Shown here: positions 60,109 to 64,000 of the stretch, one piece after another
Position numbering within the stretch: the stretch's first letter is position 1
Layout of the letters: each line of letters begins with the position of its first letter
Source: Actinostola sp. cb2023
Lineage: Eukaryota; Cnidaria; Anthozoa; Actiniaria; Actinostolidae
Assembly (NCBI GenBank): GCA_033675265.1
Contig: JAUJYZ010000603.1
Span: forward strand, 62,001 to 126,000
Direction: 5' to 3'
DNA: 64,000 bases
The notes under the pieces: generated by a model
Database searches by the model: none
Told to the model about the DNA's origin: nothing
What the model saw: the letters and a program-made list of their open reading frames with translations, nothing else
Position numbers and translations under genes: made by a program

Positions 60109-61410
60109 CTGGTAAGCTTAACTGTGTGATGACTTGTGCATGTATTTGTGGCTTGTTTTGCGCTAAAGAGAAGTGATAAACTAGACCGTGGCGAGATAAA
60201 CGCTTTGTTGACATTTAATATTGCTTTATATCTTCGATACTTTAGCCTTTAGCTACTCGAATGTAAGCTTATATTGTTCGATTCAGAACCATATACTGTA
60301 TGTATGTAGAGGTTCATAAGTTTTCTAGCGTTTCTGTCGTATCTATCATTCAATTCATGGATAGCAAGGGTTTCATTTGAATAGAGAGTTGGCATAACAG
60401 TTATCGCTGATAGAGCTACATGTAGATTCCACTTCCGGCTTGCAAAGTGATTTGTAGAATAGCAGACTGACAGAAAACAAGACAGAAATACTAAACTGCT
60501 AAGACTGTCAATAAACTGCTTTGCTTTCCAGTCGGCAAAATTCCTTGCAAGCTCTTATCATATCCTATAATCGTATCTCATACTCCCTCCCCCCTACACC
60601 TTTCCTTGGAAGCGTTGCGTGACGTCATACGTCATACTGTCACAGGCATTTTTAATCGATTTTAAGCGTCTACTTTGTAAAGCGTTTTTGAAAACAATAA
60701 CTTGTGGACTAAAAAGGCAGGGGAAAATCAGAAATAATTACAAATCAAATAAGATTGTTTCACAAAGGGGCATTTTTGACTGAGTATAGTAATAGCCAGC
60801 TTCCGCTATATACAGCATACAGACCATTCTATGGTTATGTTCAGTGACTATAATAACAATGGTGTTGAGGTTGGCTTGTATGTAACTGTGCATAAAACCC
60901 AGGGATGCTTGTTGTACCTTTTAGGGTTTGAAATTCATAATTTTCGTACCTCTTAAATTAAGGGGGCTTAGATTAAAGGGACCACCAAGACACCAATTTG
61001 GTCCCTTTTAGGGTGTCTGTCAGCAAATAATTATTATAAATTATAATTCGATGCCATATAACATTTTTTTGGAAAATTTTTGGATTTTTTTTGGCATCAC
61101 AAATTAACTGCAAGATGCACAGGTATTTAAAATATAATACTTATTGTTTTAGACTTGGTACTATAGGGGTGGAAATTATTTCATGCCACGCCCACTTGGA
61201 AAAGACTCAAAATTTTCGTTAAGTCCCCCCCTCCCCCCGAGACATGGAACAATTAATGCATTTTAATATGTACAGTCGTTACACATCCGATTGTTCACAA
61301 TCACTATCAAAACATATATATATATAACGTTAAGAGAAAATGCTTGAATAAATTAACCCGCACAGTTTGTAAATATTTGCAATGACAACAAAAATAACAG
61401 ATTTCACGAA
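60109..61410. other. Non-coding stretch
   Basis: AT-rich sequence with no ORF, array or inverted repeat that I can support. If 59973-60108 is an exon, this is its intron. Confidence 0.5.
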
Positions 61411-63651
61411 TATGTCTGGTAGTAATGTCTAGATCTATAAATTTCTATAAATAATATATATTCAATAAATGTCTGGTAGTAATGTCTAGATCTATGAATT
61501 TCTATAAATAATATATATTCAATAAATGTCTGGTAGTAATGTCTAGATCTATAAATTTCTATAAATAATATATATTCAATAAATGTCTGGTAGTAATGTC
61601 TAGATCTATGAATTTCTATAAATAATATATATTCAATAAATGTCTGGTAGTAATGTCTAGATCTATGAATTTCTATAAATAATATATATTCAATAAATGT
61701 CTGGTAGTAATGTCTAGATCTATAAATGTCTATAAAAATATATATATTCAATAAATGTCTGGTAGTAATGTCTAGATCTATAAATGTCTATAAAAAATAT
61801 ATATTCAATAAATGTCTGGTAGTAATGTCTAGATCTATAAATGTCTATAAATAATAAATATTCAATAAATGTCTGGTAGTAATGTCTAGATCTATAAATG
61901 TCTATAAATAATAAATATTCAATAAATGTCTGGTAGTAATGTCTAGATCTATAAATTTCTATAAATAATATATATTCAATAAATGTCTGGTAGTAATGTC
62001 TAGATCTATAAATGTCTATAAATAATATATATTCAATAAATGTCTGGTAGTAATGTCTAGATCTATAAATGTCTATAAATAATATATATTCAATAAATGT
62101 CTGGTAGTAATGTCTAGATCTATAAATGTCTATAAATAATATATATTCAATAAATGTCTGGTAGTAATGTCTAGATCTATAAATGTCTATAAATAATAAA
62201 TATTCAATAAATGTCTGGTAGTAATGTCTAGATCTATAAATTTCTATAAATAATATATATTCAATAAATGTCTGGTAGTAATGTCTAGATCTATAAATGT
62301 CTATAAATAATATATATTCAATAAATGTCTGGTAGTAATGTCTAGATCTATAAATGTCTATAAATAATATATATTCAATAAATGTCTGGTAGTAATGTCT
62401 AGATCTATAAATGTCTATAAATAATATATATTCAATAAATGTCTGGTAGTAATGTCTAGATCTATAAATGTCTATAAATAATATATATTCAATAAATGTC
62501 TGGTAGTAATGTCTAGATCTATAAATGTCTATAAATAATAAATATTCAATAAATGTCTGGTAGTAATGTCTAGATCTATAAATTTCTATAAATAATATAT
62601 ATTCAATAAATGTCTGGTAGTAATGTCTAGATCTATAAATTTCTATAAATAATATATATTCAATAAATGTCTGGTAGTAATGTCTAGATCTATAAATGTC
62701 TATAAATAATAAATATTCAATAAATGTCTGGTAGTAATGTCTAGATCTATAAATGTCTATAAATAATAAATATTCAATAAATGTCTGGTAGTAATGTCTA
62801 GATCTATAAATTTCTATAAAAAATATATATTCAATAAATGTCTGGTAGTAATGTCTAGATCTATAAATGTCTATAAATAATATATATTCAATAAATGTCT
62901 GGTAGTAATGTCTAGATCTATAAATGTCTATAAATAATAAATATTCAATAAATGTCTGGTAGTAATGTCTAGATCTATAAATTTCTATAAATAATATATA
63001 TTCAATAAATGTCTAGATCTATAAATTTCTATAAATAATATATATTCAATAAATGTCTGGTAGTAATGTCTAGATCTATAAATGTCTATAAATAATAAAT
63101 ATTCATTAAATGTCTGGTAGTAATGTCTAGATCTATAAATGTCTATAAATAATAAATATTCAATAAATGTCTGGTAGTAATGTCTAGATCTATAAATGTC
63201 TATAAATAAATATATATTCAATAAATGTCTGGTAGTAATGTCTAGATCTATAAATGTCTATAAATAATAAATATTCATTAAATGTCTGGTAGTAATGTCT
63301 AGATCTATAAATGTCTATAAATAATAAATATTCAATAAATGTCTGGTAGCAATGTCTAGATCTATAAATGTCTATAAATAATATATATTCAATAAATGTC
63401 TGGTAGTAATGTCTAGATCTATAAATGTCTATAAATAATAAATATTCATTAAATGTCTGGTAGTAATGTCTAGATCTATAAATGTCTATAAATAATAAAT
63501 ATTCAATAAATGTCTGGTAGTAATGTCTAGATCTATAAATTTCTATAAATAATATATATTCAATAAATGTCTAGATCTATAAATTTCTATAAATAATATA
63601 TATTCAATAAATGTCTGGTAGTAATGTCTAGATCTATAAATTTCTATAAAC
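61411..63651. repeat. 57-bp satellite (about 39 units)
   Basis: The unit has period 57 and contains ATGTCTGGTAGTAATGTCTA, then GATCTATAAAT and TCTATAAATAATA. The internal half-motif AATGTCT recurs within each unit. Two diagnostic variants (AATATATATTC/AATAAATATTC, and ATTTCTATA/ATGTCTATA) occur in mixed blocks, and two units lack the 18-bp CTGGTAGTAATGT part (about 63003 and 63560). It is very AT-rich and ends directly next to dispersed repeat family C. Confidence 0.95.
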
Positions 63652-63654
63652 TAG

Positions 63655-63800
63655 ACGCTCTACTAGCGTGAACTTGGGCTTCTTAATAAAGCTGTTTTGA
63701 TAGATTTTAAATGTGAAACCTAATAGCTTGTATCATCATACAGAAGTAGTTTTAGCCTACATGTATTACTTGCAGAATTTAAGTCACTCGTTGCGTGACT
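63655..63800. mobile_element. Dispersed repeat family C, copy 2
   Basis: CTACTAGCGTGAACTTGGGC, TTCTTAATAAAG, ATACAGAAGTAGTTT and CACTCGTTGCGTGACTC follow the same order as the plexin-intron copy at 44478-44790. It abuts the end of the 57-bp satellite. The remainder to 64000 shows no recognisable feature. Confidence 0.5.
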
Positions 63801-64000
63801 CAGTAGAGCATACATACGTAATTAGCTTCAACACTCACACTCCTAGCTGACAGCTGCATGGCGAAGCACATTTCGATTACCTTGCAAGAAACGATTTCAC
63901 AAACTCAATAAAATTACGATCGAGTTCTTACTAAGCCACAGACATCTGTTAGAAATACACTTTCAGACAGAATTGCAAGGCCAAAAAGTATTCTCTAGGA

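Overview
This is a stretch of animal nuclear genome. Coding sequence is split into short exons (45-450 nt) with GT-AG introns of mixed phase. The introns are packed with micro- and minisatellites and small inverted-repeat transposons. Three conserved metazoan genes can be rebuilt by hand: a WD-repeat protein of the WDR49/WDR64/WDY type, a plexin, and MDM1. The content (a plexin plus two genes linked to cilia or centrioles), AT-leaning base composition and many MITE-like elements fit an invertebrate or early-branching metazoan such as a cnidarian or sponge. The species cannot be fixed from the sequence. There is no rRNA gene, convincing tRNA gene, CRISPR array or prokaryotic feature.

Layout. 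(1) 1-21335, + strand: the WD-repeat gene. Twenty exons (798-21291) give about 1,002 residues to a TGA; the N-terminal exon(s) lie left of the window. (2) 22352-49134, - strand: a complete plexin of about 1,892 residues in 40 coding exons (signal peptide, Sema, three PSI, several IPT, one membrane span, split RasGAP with an inserted Rho-binding domain), with a probable 5' noncoding exon ending at 50969. It converges on the WD gene, with about 1.1 kb between the two stop codons. (3) 51414-55444, + strand: MDM1, 561 residues in 7 exons, head-to-head with plexin. (4) 55445-64000: mostly non-coding sequence with foldback elements, homopolymer runs, one orphan candidate first exon (59973-60108) and a 2.2 kb satellite of 57-bp units (61411-63651).

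The most unusual signal is that many tandem arrays span or abut exon-intron junctions, so the splice site and some exon sequence are copied in every unit. In the WD gene, a 41-bp unit holding a 3' splice site plus 39 exon bases is repeated about 85 times; a 72-bp unit holding a 3' splice site plus 38 exon bases about 24 times; and a 28-bp unit holding a 5' splice site nearly 30 times. Two other exon ends with their donors are duplicated once. In plexin, a 75-bp unit carrying the donor of an exon at the start of the second GAP segment is repeated 16 times. The 72- and 75-bp units are multiples of three and are open in the exon frame over part of the array, so alternative splice-site choice could insert 24- or 25-residue repeats. 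In three arrays each unit begins with GT and ends with AG, so the junctions between units read AG|GT, the form of a recursive splice site.

The three genes are neighbours rather than an operon. The WD protein and MDM1 are plausibly ciliary/centriolar, and plexin is a semaphorin receptor. The only visible regulatory link is the short interval shared by the divergent plexin and MDM1 5' ends.
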